NCBI GenBank assembly: GCA_041621405.1
Contig: JBFKAV010000008.1
Coordinates: 1 to 45,868 of the forward strand
DNA: 45,868 nt
Source: JBFKAV01 sp041621405
GTDB taxonomy: Bacteria; Pseudomonadota; Alphaproteobacteria; Rhodobacterales; Rhodobacteraceae
Direction of reading: 5' to 3'
Part shown: in pieces, positions 15,903-24,545 of the stretch
Position numbering within the stretch: position 1 is the stretch's first letter
Layout: each line of letters begins with the position of its first letter
Notes under the pieces: model-generated
What the model was told of the DNA's origin: nothing
The model's database searches: none
What the model saw: the letters and a program-made list of their open reading frames with translations, nothing else
Made by a program: the position numbers and the translations under genes

Positions 15903-17066
15903 TCAGTAAGCCCTGCCGCGCGCCGAGACCGGCCAGACGACCTCGACCTTGCCGTTCCGCACGCCCACGTACCAGTCGTGCACGTTGGCGGTGGGATCGC
16001 AGTGGCCGGGCACGAGCTTCAGCTTCTCGCCCACCTTCAGCACGCCCTTGGGATCCTCGATCACCCCGTGCTCGTCCGAGCACTTGATGTACTTCACGTC
16101 GCTCCGGCCGAAGACCACGGGCAGCCCGCTGTCGACCGACTGCGCCTTCAGCCCGGCGTCGCAGATCGCCTTGTCGGGCTTTGCGTGGCTCATCACCTGG
16201 GTGAGGATGAAGAAGGCGTTCTCCCATTCGCCCTGGTCGATCCGGTTACCGTCCTTGTCGAGGATGCGGCCGTAGTCGGCGTCCATGAAGGCGTAGGAGC
16301 CGCATTGCAGCTCGTTGTAGACCCCCGAATTCGACTCGAAATAGTACGACCCGGTGCCGCCGCCCGAAACCAGCTCGGGCTCGAGGCCCGCCGCCTTCAA
16401 CCCCTCGACGGCATCCCTCACCATGGCGATCGCGGCGTCGAGCTTGGCCTTGCGGTCCTCGTACCTGTCGAGGTGCTGCATCGCGCCCTGATAGGCCTGG
16501 ATGCCCTTGAAGGTCAGTCCCGGCGCGGCGTCCACGGCCTTGGCGATCTTCACCACGTCCTCGGTCGTCGTCACTCCGCAGCGCCCCGCGCCGCAGTCGA
16601 TCTCGACGAAGACACCAAGCTCGGTGCCGTGCTTCTTCGCCGCGGCCGAAAGCTCGGCCACGTTGGCGATGTCGTCGACGCAGACGATGATGCTCGAGCC
16701 GAGCTTTGGCAGCTGCGCCAGCCGGTCGATCTTCTTCGGGTCGCGCACCTGGTTCGAGACCAGCACGTCCTTGATCCCGCCGCGCACGAAGACCTCGGCC
16801 TCCGAGACCTTCTGGCAGCAGACGCCGACCGCGCCGCCGAGCTTCTCCTGAAGCTTCGCCACGTCGACCGACTTGTGCATCTTGCCGTGCACCCGGTGGC
16901 GCATGCCATGAGCCTTGGCGTAGTCGCCCATCTTCTTGATGTTGCGCTCCAGCGCGTCGAGATCGAGCACCAGACACGGCGTCTGGATGTCACCCTCGTC
17001 CATCCCCGGCACCGCCGGGATGTCGTAGCCGACCTCGAGGTCTGCAAACTTGATCTGCTTGTTCAT
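15903..17066 (-). CDS. bhcC: beta-Hydroxyaspartate aldolase
   Basis: 387 residues, fold-type III PLP enzyme of the D-threonine aldolase/D-serine dehydratase family. The PLP lysine is in RVHGKMHKS near residue 58; a metal-binding PGHCDPT lies near the C-terminus. BhcC condenses glycine and glyoxylate to (2R,3S)-beta-hydroxyaspartate. Length and position between bhcB and bhcD match known clusters such as Paracoccus denitrificans. ATG 17066 follows a GAGGAGGA-type site. There is a 10-base gap to bhcB upstream. Without context it would be annotated as a D-threonine aldolase-like protein. Confidence 0.93.
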   Translation of the reverse strand: MNKQIKFADLEVGYDIPAVPGMDEGDIQTPCLVLDLDALERNIKKMGDYAKAHGMRHRVHGKMHKSVDVAKLQEKLGGAVGVCCQKVSEAEVFVRGGIKDVLVSNQVRDPKKIDRLAQLPKLGSSIIVCVDDIANVAELSAAAKKHGTELGVFVEIDCGAGRCGVTTTEDVVKIAKAVDAAPGLTFKGIQAYQGAMQHLDRYEDRKAKLDAAIAMVRDAVEGLKAAGLEPELVSGGGTGSYYFESNSGVYNELQCGSYAFMDADYGRILDKDGNRIDQGEWENAFFILTQVMSHAKPDKAICDAGLKAQSVDSGLPVVFGRSDVKYIKCSDEHGVIEDPKGVLKVGEKLKLVPGHCDPTANVHDWYVGVRNGKVEVVWPVSARGRAY

Positions 17067-17076
17067 CGCGTCCTCC

Positions 17077-18057
17077 TCAGCCCTTGATCCAGGGCAGCTT
17101 ATCCAGATCGACGTTGCCGCCGGTGATGATCACGCCAACCCGCTTGCCGGCGAAAACCTTCTTGTGCTTCAGGATCGTGGCGAGCGGCACCGCGCTGGAG
17201 GCCTCCATCACGATCTTCATCCGCGCCCAGGTCAGCCGCATCGCTTCGACGATGTCCTGTTCCGAGGCGGTCAGGATGTCGGTGACGTGGTTCGACACGA
17301 AATGCCAGGTCAGCTCCTTCAACGGCACCTTCAGCCCGTCGGCCACCGTCTCCGGCGCGTCGTCGGCGATGATGTGCCCGGCCTTGAAGCTGCGGTAGGC
17401 GTCGTCGGCCTGTTCCGGCTCGGCGGCGTAGATCTTCAGCTTCGGAGCGATGCTCGATAGCGTCAGGCAGGTGCCCGACACCATGCCGCCGCCGCCGATC
17501 GGCGCGATCACCGCGTCCAGCCCCTCGACCTGTTCGGTCAGCTCGCGCGAGCAGGTGCCCTGCCCGGCGATCACACGCGGGTCGTTGTAGGGATGGACGA
17601 ACTCGGCCCCGGTCTTCGCCTCGACCTCGGCGAAGACCGCCTCGCGGGACGAGGTCGAGGGCTCGCATTCGGTGATCTGCCCGCCATAGCCGCGCACCGC
17701 GGCCTTCTTGGCCTCGGGCGCCGTCCGCGGCATCACCACGTGGCAGGGAATCCCCCGCCGCCCGGCGGCGTAGGAGAGCGACAGCGCATGGTTGCCCGAG
17801 CTGTGCGTCGCCACGCCCTTCTTTGCCATCGCGTCCGACAGGCCGAAGACGGCGTTGCAGGCGCCGCGAACCTTGAAGGCGCCGGCCTTCTGGAAGTTCT
17901 CGCACTTGAAGAACAGCTCCGCCCCGGTCAGCTGGTTCAGGAAGCTCGATGTCAGCACCGGGGTGCGGTGGATGTAGGGCTTGATCCGTTCGTGCGCGGC
18001 GATCACGTCGTCGTAGGTCGGAATCTGCATCTCGCTTGCATCCTTCATCTCGCTCAA
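17077..18057 (-). CDS. bhcB: beta-Hydroxyaspartate dehydratase
   Basis: 326 residues, fold-type II PLP enzyme of the serine/threonine dehydratase family. The PLP lysine is in NFQKAGAFKVRGA (near residue 57), substrate loop SSGNHALSLS, and the PLP phosphate loop GGGGMVSGT. It removes ammonia from beta-hydroxyaspartate giving iminosuccinate. Start ATG 18057 overlaps the bhcA stop by ATGA; a second ATG three codons on is possible. Operon order A-B-C-D identifies it rather than as a biosynthetic threonine deaminase, which would be longer with a regulatory domain. Confidence 0.93.
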   Translation of the reverse strand: MSEMKDASEMQIPTYDDVIAAHERIKPYIHRTPVLTSSFLNQLTGAELFFKCENFQKAGAFKVRGACNAVFGLSDAMAKKGVATHSSGNHALSLSYAAGRRGIPCHVVMPRTAPEAKKAAVRGYGGQITECEPSTSSREAVFAEVEAKTGAEFVHPYNDPRVIAGQGTCSRELTEQVEGLDAVIAPIGGGGMVSGTCLTLSSIAPKLKIYAAEPEQADDAYRSFKAGHIIADDAPETVADGLKVPLKELTWHFVSNHVTDILTASEQDIVEAMRLTWARMKIVMEASSAVPLATILKHKKVFAGKRVGVIITGGNVDLDKLPWIKG

Positions 18058-19238
18058 GCGGCCAGCGTCGCCGCGCCCCTGGGGTTACGGAAGTACTCCT
18101 GCGCCGCGGCCACGCCCGAGCCGAGCGTGATCGGAAACTCGAGGTCGGCCATTACCATCTCGGCGGTTGCGAGACCGGCGAGCATCATCACGTCGGTCAG
18201 CGACCCCAGATGCCCGATCCTGAACACCTTGCCCGCAACTTCGCCGAGGCCCACGCCAAGCGCAACATCGTATTTCTCGGCCGCGAGTGTCGCCACCTTG
18301 GTTCCGTCGAAGCCTTCGGGCACGACGACGGCCGTCACCGTGTCGGAATAAAGCGCAGCGCGCAGGGCGCAGGGCTTCAGGCCCCAGGCGGCGACTGCCC
18401 GCCGCGCGCCTTCCGCGATGCGGTGGTGGCGCGCGAAGACGTTCTCCAGCCCCTCGTCGAGCAGCATCTCGCAGGCTTCGCCGAGGCCGTTGATCAGGGC
18501 GACGGACGGCGTGTAGGGATAGCCGCCCTTGGCGCAGGCCGCGCGCATGTCGCCGAAGTCGAGGAAGGTGCGCGCGAGCTTGGCGCTCTCCATCGCCTTC
18601 AGGGCCTTGGGCGAGACGCCGAGGATCGCCAGCCCCGGCGGCAGCATGAAGCCCTTCTGGCTGCCGGCCACTGCGATGTCGACGCCCCAGTCGTCCATCC
18701 GGAAATCCATCGAGCCGATCGAGGAGACGCCGTCGACGAAGAGCAGCGCGCCATGGCCTGCATGATCCAACGCCTTGCGCACCCCGGCCACGTCGGACCT
18801 CACGCCCGTCGCGGTCTCGTTGTGGGTCACCAGCACCGCCTTGATCTTTCCCGCCTTGTCCTCGGCGAGCGCAGCCTCGAAGGCCTCGACCGGCGCGCCC
18901 TCGCCCCAGGGCGCCTCGAGCTGGATCACGGTGAGCCCGTGGCGCTGGCATAGGTTGATCCAGCGCTGGCTGAACATGCCGTGACGCGCGGCGAGGATCG
19001 TATCGCCGGGCGAGAGCGTGTTCTGAATCGCCGCCTCCCACCCCGCGGTGCCGGTCGCCGGGAACAGAAGAACCTCGCCCGCCTTGGTCCGCAGCACCTC
19101 CCTCACGCCCGCGACCGCCGGCTGGAAGATCCGCGCAAACCGAGCCGAGCGGTGGTCGATGGTGCCGATGTCGCAGGCCTTGCGGATTCGGTCGGGGATG
19201 TTCGTGGGCCCGGGGATGAAGACCGGATTCTGTGACAT
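18054..19238 (-). CDS. bhcA: Aspartate-glyoxylate aminotransferase
   Basis: 394 residues, class V aminotransferase of the serine/alanine-glyoxylate type. The PLP lysine is in VAGSQKGFMLPPG (near residue 197), with FVDGVSSIG (PLP Asp) before it. It transaminates glyoxylate to glycine using aspartate, the first step of the beta-hydroxyaspartate cycle. ATG 19238 has GGAGGG upstream. First gene of bhcABCD; the divergent 340-bp region towards aspS holds an IclR-like palindrome. Could be read as a serine-glyoxylate aminotransferase if isolated, but bhcBCD follow directly. Confidence 0.93.
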   Translation of the reverse strand: MSQNPVFIPGPTNIPDRIRKACDIGTIDHRSARFARIFQPAVAGVREVLRTKAGEVLLFPATGTAGWEAAIQNTLSPGDTILAARHGMFSQRWINLCQRHGLTVIQLEAPWGEGAPVEAFEAALAEDKAGKIKAVLVTHNETATGVRSDVAGVRKALDHAGHGALLFVDGVSSIGSMDFRMDDWGVDIAVAGSQKGFMLPPGLAILGVSPKALKAMESAKLARTFLDFGDMRAACAKGGYPYTPSVALINGLGEACEMLLDEGLENVFARHHRIAEGARRAVAAWGLKPCALRAALYSDTVTAVVVPEGFDGTKVATLAAEKYDVALGVGLGEVAGKVFRIGHLGSLTDVMMLAGLATAEMVMADLEFPITLGSGVAAAQEYFRNPRGAATLAA

Positions 19239-19578
19239 GGCGCGCGCCCTCCATTGTGCTTGGCGCTCGTTCTACGCGCCTGCGGCGCCGTCTGCAATTT
19301 TTTCGAAATGATTTTTCATTAAGCGGAGAAAGTGCTCAGACATATGTTTTAATGCAGCTTTTCCTTTTTCGCCCGGCGTCATCGACCCCAAATCGAGTGA
19401 CACGAAATGATGCGAGTCGCGGAAGAAGGGGGCGCTGCCCCGCATCGCCGCCCGGGCAGCCGACTCCGCGGGATGCATGGTCAAGGGGAACGGGCGCGGG
19501 GCGGATCAACTTGACTTCCCCACGCGCGCGGGGTGTATCGGCGCGGATTCCAAAAATGCGCACCCGAGGGACGAGACC
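19239..19578. promoter_or_regulatory. Divergent control region between bhcA and aspS
   Basis: 340 bases with no convincing gene. The part near bhcA is AT-rich for this genome (about 19295-19375) and should carry the bhc promoter. No IclR-type bhcR gene is found here, unlike the arrangement described for Paracoccus. A minus-strand frame at 19272-19484 exists but has no recognisable features. Confidence 0.6.
19305..19317. promoter_or_regulatory. IclR-like operator upstream of bhcA
   Basis: GAAA-TGATT-TTTC inverted repeat; its GAAATGATTT matches the core of the E. coli IclR box TGGAAATNATTTCCA. It lies 67-79 bases upstream of bhcA. BhcR, the known activator of bhc operons, is an IclR-family protein. 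The match is seen; binding is inference. An overlapping repeat AATGA-TTTT-TCATT is at 19307-19320. Confidence 0.45.
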
Positions 19579-21360
19579 ATGCACGCCTATCGCAGCCATA
19601 CCTGCGCCGACCTGACCAAGGCGCAAGTGGGCGAGACCGTCCGCCTCGCGGGCTGGGTGCATCGCGTTCGCGATCACGGCGGCATCCTGTTCATCGACCT
19701 GCGCGACCACTACGGCATCACCCAGGTCCTGGCCGATCCCGACAGCCCCGCCTTCAAGGAGGTGGAGAAGGTCCGCGCCGAATGGTGCATCCGCATCGAC
19801 GGCGAGGTGAAGGCGCGCGACTCGGCCCTGGTGAACCCGAAGATCCCGACCGGCGAGATCGAGGTCTTCGTCCGGAAGCTCGAGGTGCTGGGTCCGGCCG
19901 AGGAGCTGCCGCTGCAGGTCTTCGGCGACCAGGAATACCCCGAGGAAACCCGGCTCAAGTACCGCTTCCTCGATCTGCGGCGCGAGCATCTGCACCGCAA
20001 CATCATGCTCCGCTCGCGGGTGGTGAAGTCGATGCGCGACCGGATGTGGGACGCGGGCTTCACCGAGTTCCAGACCCCGATCATCACCGCCTCCTCGCCC
20101 GAGGGGGCGCGCGACTTCCTGGTGCCCTCGCGGCTCCACCCGGGAAAGTTCTACGCGCTGCCGCAGGCGCCGCAGCAGTTCAAGCAGCTGATCATGGTGG
20201 CGGGCTTCGACCGCTACTTCCAGATCGCCCCCTGTTTCCGCGACGAGGACCCCCGCGCCGACCGCGCGCCGACCGACTTCTACCAGCTCGACATGGAGAT
20301 GAGTTTCGTTGAGCAGGAGGACGTGTTCGCCGCGATCCAGCCGGTCGTGCAGGGCGTCTTCGAGGAGTTCGGCGGCGGCCACAAGGTCGATTCCGTCTGG
20401 CCGCGCATCTCCTACGCCGACGCCGCGCTATGGTACGGCACCGACAAGCCCGACCTGCGCGTGCATCTGAAGATGCAGAGGGTTTCCGAGCACTTCGCCG
20501 GCTCCGGGTTCAAGGTCTTCGCCAGCCTACTCGATCACCAGGGCACCGAGATCCGCGCCATTCCCGCTCCTGGCGGCGGCTCCCGCGCCTTCTGCGACCG
20601 GATGAACGCCTTCGCCCAGAGCGAGGGCCTACCGGGCATGGGATATATCATCTGGCGCGACGGCGAGGGCGGCGGCATCGAGGCGGCGGGCCCGATCGCC
20701 AAGAACATCGGGCCGGAGCGGTCCGAGGCGATCCGGCATCAGCTCGGCCTCGGCAAGGGCGACGCCGCCTTCTTCCTCGCCGGACGGCCCTCCGAGTTCG
20801 AGCGGGTGGCGGCGCGGGCCCGGGTCGAGATCGGCCGGGAAACCGGCCACTTCGAGGAGAACCGCTTCGCCTTCGCCTGGGTGGTCGATTTCCCGATGTA
20901 CGAGAAGGACCCCGAGACCGGCAGGATCGACTTCTCGCACAACCCGTTCTCGATGCCGCAGGGCGGGATGGACGCTCTCAAGGGCGATCCGCTGCAGGTG
21001 CTCGGCTACCAGTACGACCTCGCCTGCAACGGATACGAGATCGTCTCGGGCGCGATCCGCAACCACCGCCCCGACGTCATGTTCAAGGCCTTCGAGCTCG
21101 CCGGCTACGGCCGCGACGAGGTCGAGCGCCGCTTCGGCGGCATGGTCAATGCCTTCCGCTACGGCGCACCGCCGCACGGCGGCTGCGCGGCCGGGATCGA
21201 CCGGATCGTGATGCTCCTGGCCGACGAGGCCAACATCCGCGAGGTCATTATGTTCCCGATGAACCAGCGCGCCGAGGACCTGATGATGGGCGCGCCATCG
21301 GAGCCGACGAACACGCAGCTGATGGAGCTGGGCCTGAGGGTGCTGCCGAGGGAGAGCTAG
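19579..21360 (+). CDS. aspS: Aspartyl-tRNA synthetase
   Basis: 593 residues, full bacterial-type AspRS: N-terminal OB-fold anticodon domain (residues 1-110, with RLAGWVHRVRDHGGILFIDLRD), class II catalytic core with motif 2 (CFRDEDPRADRAPTDFYQ), the bacterial GAD insertion (about 285-420) and motif 3 (GGCAAGIDRIVMLL). ATG 19579 restores the standard MHAYRSHTC start; upstream frame to 19477 is leader. It charges tRNA-Asp. The tail overlaps the convergent lysR stop by four bases, leaving no room for a terminator. Confidence 0.97.
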   Translation: MHAYRSHTCADLTKAQVGETVRLAGWVHRVRDHGGILFIDLRDHYGITQVLADPDSPAFKEVEKVRAEWCIRIDGEVKARDSALVNPKIPTGEIEVFVRKLEVLGPAEELPLQVFGDQEYPEETRLKYRFLDLRREHLHRNIMLRSRVVKSMRDRMWDAGFTEFQTPIITASSPEGARDFLVPSRLHPGKFYALPQAPQQFKQLIMVAGFDRYFQIAPCFRDEDPRADRAPTDFYQLDMEMSFVEQEDVFAAIQPVVQGVFEEFGGGHKVDSVWPRISYADAALWYGTDKPDLRVHLKMQRVSEHFAGSGFKVFASLLDHQGTEIRAIPAPGGGSRAFCDRMNAFAQSEGLPGMGYIIWRDGEGGGIEAAGPIAKNIGPERSEAIRHQLGLGKGDAAFFLAGRPSEFERVAARARVEIGRETGHFEENRFAFAWVVDFPMYEKDPETGRIDFSHNPFSMPQGGMDALKGDPLQVLGYQYDLACNGYEIVSGAIRNHRPDVMFKAFELAGYGRDEVERRFGGMVNAFRYGAPPHGGCAAGIDRIVMLLADEANIREVIMFPMNQRAEDLMMGAPSEPTNTQLMELGLRVLPRES

Positions 21361-22268
21361 GGCAGCCCGGCGTTCAGATCAACGTCCACGGAGATCTGCC
21401 GAAGCCAATCAAGGAAGACCGCGAGGCGCGGGTCGTCGAACGCCGACTTCGGCCGCACCAGGTACATGCTCCGGTCCCAGGTGACGGCCAGCGGGTGCAG
21501 TCGCACTAGGCTGCCCGACGCGAGCTCGAACGGGATCATCCTCAGATCGGCCATCGCCACGCCATTGCCGACGAGCGCATAGTCCAACGCGATCGCGCGG
21601 TTGTCGAGCCGGAGAAACTCCGCCTCGTCCGGGATCGCCACGCCCGCCGCCTCGAGCCAGCGCGCCCAGTCGCTTTCCGCGGCCTTGGTCGTGGCCAGCG
21701 GGAGCTTCACGATCTCGGCGGCGTCGAGCGGCAGCCTCTGCCCGGCCACCATGTCCGGTGCGCAGACCGGGCTGATCACGTCCCGGTAGATCAGCTCCAC
21801 CTCCAGGTCCGGCCAGTCGCCGAGGCCGTAACGGATTGCCGCGTCCATTTTCGAGGTCTCGAAGTCGACGAGTCCGAAATCGAGGTCGATCTCCACGGCA
21901 ATGTCGGGATGGGCCGCCCGGAACTCTGGCATCCGGCGCATCAGCACCCGGTTGCCGTAGAACGGCGCGACGGAAACGCGGATCGGCCGGGACAGCCGCT
22001 CGTTCACGAGCGTCTCCGTCGCCGCTTCTATCCGGTCGAGCGCGTCGGTCAGGCAGCGCGCGTAGGCCTCGGCCTCAGGGAACAGCCGCACCCCCCGCGT
22101 GACGCGCCGGAATAGCGGCTGGCCAAGCGCCTCCTCCAGCGCCTTGATCTGGTGGCTGACGGCGGCGTGGGTCACGTGCAGCTCGTCCGCCGCATCCTTG
22201 AAGCTCAGGTTCCGGGCCGCGGCCTCGAAGGCGCGGAGCTGCTTGAGGTTGGGCAGACGGCGAGCCAT
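21357..22268 (-). CDS. LysR-family regulator, GcvA-like
   Basis: 303 residues. HTH at about 7-66 (LKQLRAFEAAARNLSFKDAADELHVTHAAVSHQIKALEEALGQPLFRR, typical of the GcvA subgroup) and an effector domain at 93-300. Divergent from a small 70-residue protein gene at 22381, with a TTAG-N5-CTAA palindrome between them. In Rhodobacteraceae such regulators often sit opposite small protein genes, so autoregulation and control of the small gene are likely. Target metabolism unknown. Its stop overlaps that of aspS. Confidence 0.9.
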   Translation of the reverse strand: MARRLPNLKQLRAFEAAARNLSFKDAADELHVTHAAVSHQIKALEEALGQPLFRRVTRGVRLFPEAEAYARCLTDALDRIEAATETLVNERLSRPIRVSVAPFYGNRVLMRRMPEFRAAHPDIAVEIDLDFGLVDFETSKMDAAIRYGLGDWPDLEVELIYRDVISPVCAPDMVAGQRLPLDAAEIVKLPLATTKAAESDWARWLEAAGVAIPDEAEFLRLDNRAIALDYALVGNGVAMADLRMIPFELASGSLVRLHPLAVTWDRSMYLVRPKSAFDDPRLAVFLDWLRQISVDVDLNAGLP

Positions 22269-22280
22269 CGCTGCACCACT

Positions 22281-22293
22281 TTAGAAAAACTAA
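22281..22293. promoter_or_regulatory. LysR-type operator TTAG-N5-CTAA
   Basis: A perfect inverted repeat (TTAG, five A, CTAA) twelve bases upstream of the GcvA-like lysR start and about 90 upstream of the small gene at 22381. It fits the T-N11-A rule for LysR boxes. Confidence 0.5.
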
Positions 22294-22380
22294 CGCATCC
22301 TGTGAAGAACGGTCGTGTGTTGTCAACCGCGGCCAAGGGTTAGGTCTGGGCCAAAGGAAACCACGCCAAGGAGACGCACG

Positions 22381-22593
22381 ATGCCCCGCCAGACGCAAAC
22401 CCGAAGCCTGAGCCAGACCGATCTCACCTTCGTCCAGCATCGCGGGCTTACGCCCGCCGAGTTCGACGCGCTTGCCGTTCCCGGGAAGATCTTTTCGCTT
22501 CGCTGCCGTGTCTGCGTCCGGATCGCCCGGGCTCTCCTCGTGGCCTCCCGCTGGTTCGAGGCCAGAAGCGGACAGGCGCCGTCCGCGTCCTGA
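22381..22593 (+). CDS. Small protein of unknown function, divergent from lysR
   Basis: 70 residues beginning MPRQTQTRSLSQTDLTFVQ. Start ATG 22381 has a good AAGGAG eight bases upstream (22368-22373), which is the main support for it being translated. The centre is mixed; the C-terminal half (SLRCRVCVRIARALLVASRWFEARSG) is basic with a hydrophobic stretch and could form a short amphipathic or membrane-associated helix. It is divergent from the GcvA-like regulator. The DUF1127 proteins found in the same position elsewhere are of similar size, but I do not see a clear DUF1127 match. Function not known. Confidence 0.5.
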   Translation: MPRQTQTRSLSQTDLTFVQHRGLTPAEFDALAVPGKIFSLRCRVCVRIARALLVASRWFEARSGQAPSAS

Positions 22594-22641
22594 GGCCGCG
22601 CGCAGCCAGCACCGGTCGGGCCCGCCTGTTCCGGCACCGTC

Positions 22642-23565
22642 TCAGCCGATCTCCCGTATGCCCCACCTCCGCCGCACCTTTGCGTTCAGCCCGATCAGGA
22701 ACTCCTCGAACACCTTGAGCTTTCTCGGCTTGAGCCGGTGGCGGGGGTGGACGAGCCGGGCCTCGACCGCTGGCGCCCGCCAGTCTGCGAGCACCGGCAC
22801 CAGAGCACCCACTCTGACCTCATCGAAGACGAGATAGCTCGCGAGCTGCAAAATCCCGAGCCCCGACACCGCCGCCGCCACCGCAGCGTCCGAGCCCTCG
22901 AATGCGACCGGGCCGCGCGGGCGCACGGCCCGGTCGTTCTCGCCCTTGCGGAAGCGCCAGTCGACCGGTCGGCCGGTCGCCGAGGAGAGGATGCCGATGC
23001 AGCGGTGCCGGTCGAGCGTGTCCGGATGCGCGGGCACGCCCACGGCCTCGAGGTAGCGGGGCGCGGCCACCGTGATCACCGGGATCTTGCCCACCGGTCG
23101 CGCCACCAGCCCGCTATCGGGCATGTCGCCCACAAAGACCGCCGCGTCCAGCCGGTCGGTCACGAAATCGGGCAGGCTGTTCCTCGAGACGATCTCGAGC
23201 TCGACCTCCGGGTAGGCCGCGCAGAACCCGCCCAGCGCCGGCGCCACGATCCGCCGCGCCAGCCCGGGCGGGATCTGCACCCTGACGAGGCCCCGCGCCG
23301 CCCGCTCGGCGCCGCCCACCTCGTCCTCTAGGCACTCCACTTCGGCGAGGATCTCCCGCGCCCGCTCGGCATAGCGCCCGCCTTCCTCGGTCAGGCGCAG
23401 GCTGCGGGTCGTGCGCTCCAGGAGTTGCACCCCGAGATAGGTCTCGAGCTCCTTCACCACCGCGCTCGCCGCGCCGCGGGCATAGCCCAGCTCCTCGCTC
23501 GCGGCGGTCAGGCTGCCGCGCTCGGCGACCCTGAGGAAGATGCGCATGGCGCGGAAGTGGTCCAT
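22642..23565 (-). CDS. LysR-family regulator
   Basis: 307 residues. HTH at residues 3-61 (MRIFLRVAERGSLTAASEELGYARGAASAVVKELETYLGVQLLERTTRSLRLTEEG) and a substrate-binding domain at 90-295 of the CrgA/PgrR-like kind. Divergent from the hemerythrin-domain gene at 23691 with a 125-bp gap, so that gene is a natural target. No clear ribosome-binding site precedes ATG 23565. Effector unknown. Confidence 0.9.
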   Translation of the reverse strand: MDHFRAMRIFLRVAERGSLTAASEELGYARGAASAVVKELETYLGVQLLERTTRSLRLTEEGGRYAERAREILAEVECLEDEVGGAERAARGLVRVQIPPGLARRIVAPALGGFCAAYPEVELEIVSRNSLPDFVTDRLDAAVFVGDMPDSGLVARPVGKIPVITVAAPRYLEAVGVPAHPDTLDRHRCIGILSSATGRPVDWRFRKGENDRAVRPRGPVAFEGSDAAVAAAVSGLGILQLASYLVFDEVRVGALVPVLADWRAPAVEARLVHPRHRLKPRKLKVFEEFLIGLNAKVRRRWGIREIG

Positions 23566-23690
23566 CCGATTGTCCGAAAAATACAGAGACTGAATTCGAT
23601 TATCTTCTACTTCCCGAGAAAAGCAATTCGGCTATGGACGCGGCCATTCCGGGCCCGGCCCGCGCGACGCCAAAGGAAAGGACATGAAAC

Positions 23691-24386
23691 ATGAACGCGA
23701 TCAAACCCATCGGCTCCGAACCCGTGGATGCCAAGGACGACCTCTACTATGCGGTGCACAAGGGCATCCGGCTTGCCAATGCCCGGCTGCTGATCCGGCT
23801 CGGCGCGACAGACCCTGCCAACGATGGGCAGCTGGCCGAGACGCTTTCGGCGTTGCGCGCGCATCTGGTGATGGGGCTCGCGCATCTCACCCATGAGAAC
23901 GAGGTGATCCACGCCGCGCTCGACGAGCGCTGCCCGGGCGCCTCGGCCCATGCCGCCGAGGACCACGATCACCACGAGGCGGCCTTCGACGAGATCGAGG
24001 CGCTGGCCCGGGCGGTCGAGGCGGCAGGGCCGGCGACACGGGCGATGGCTCTGCGCCGGCTCTACCAGCGCTTCGCTCTCTTCGTCGCCGATGACCTCCG
24101 GCACATGCACGAGGAGGAGACCGAGTTGATGCCGCTTCTCATGGCGCATTTCTCGGCCGAGGAGCGCGCGGCGATCACCCAGCGCATCGTCTCGCGGATC
24201 CCGCCCGAGAAGATGGTGCTCTTCTCACGCGCCATGCTGGCGGCGCTGCCGCTGCCCGAGCGGCGCGCGATGATCGAGGGGATGCAGGCCGGGATGCCGG
24301 CCGAGGCCTTCGACGGCTACATGGCCACCGTGCTCGGCGCGCCGTGGCAGAAGGGCGACTTCGCCGCCTTCGAGCGTGCTGCCTGA
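23691..24386 (+). CDS. Hemerythrin-like (HHE domain) protein
   Basis: 231 residues, mainly helical. The metal-binding pattern of HHE proteins can be followed: HKGIR (residue about 22), HLTHENEVIH (about 64-73), HDHHEAAFDEIE (about 88-99) and HMHEEETELMP (about 137-147). Such proteins bind a diiron centre and take part in oxygen, NO or metal handling; the exact role here is unknown. Cytoplasmic, no signal peptide. It faces a LysR gene and is followed by a strong hairpin terminator at 24422-24450. Confidence 0.82.
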   Translation: MNAIKPIGSEPVDAKDDLYYAVHKGIRLANARLLIRLGATDPANDGQLAETLSALRAHLVMGLAHLTHENEVIHAALDERCPGASAHAAEDHDHHEAAFDEIEALARAVEAAGPATRAMALRRLYQRFALFVADDLRHMHEEETELMPLLMAHFSAEERAAITQRIVSRIPPEKMVLFSRAMLAALPLPERRAMIEGMQAGMPAEAFDGYMATVLGAPWQKGDFAAFERAA

Positions 24387-24421
24387 GGCTTTCGCCTCAC
24401 GGGAGCATCGGCGGGCTGCAG

Positions 24422-24450
24422 CCGGCGCGCGGATCCGCTCCGCGCGCCGG
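24422..24450 (+). terminator. Terminator after the hemerythrin-like gene
   Basis: A perfect 12-bp stem (24422-24433 with 24439-24450, 5-base loop), followed by TTCCGTTT, 36 bases after the stop codon. Confidence 0.7.
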
Positions 24451-24545
24451 TTCCGTTTCGCCGGTCCGGACGCCTCACCCGGGCCGGCCTTCCGCGTGAG
24501 CCGGGCCGGCGCTAGGCTGCGCCGCCGCAGCAGACGGAGGATGAC

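Noticed and set aside
14083..15909. 608-codon open frame on the plus strand
   Set aside because: It is antisense to bhcD and the PaiB-like gene, has Arg/His-rich translation and no domain; an effect of high GC.
19272..19484. Minus-strand 70-residue frame upstream of bhcA
   Set aside because: No ribosome-binding site or family; it spans the likely promoter and operator region.
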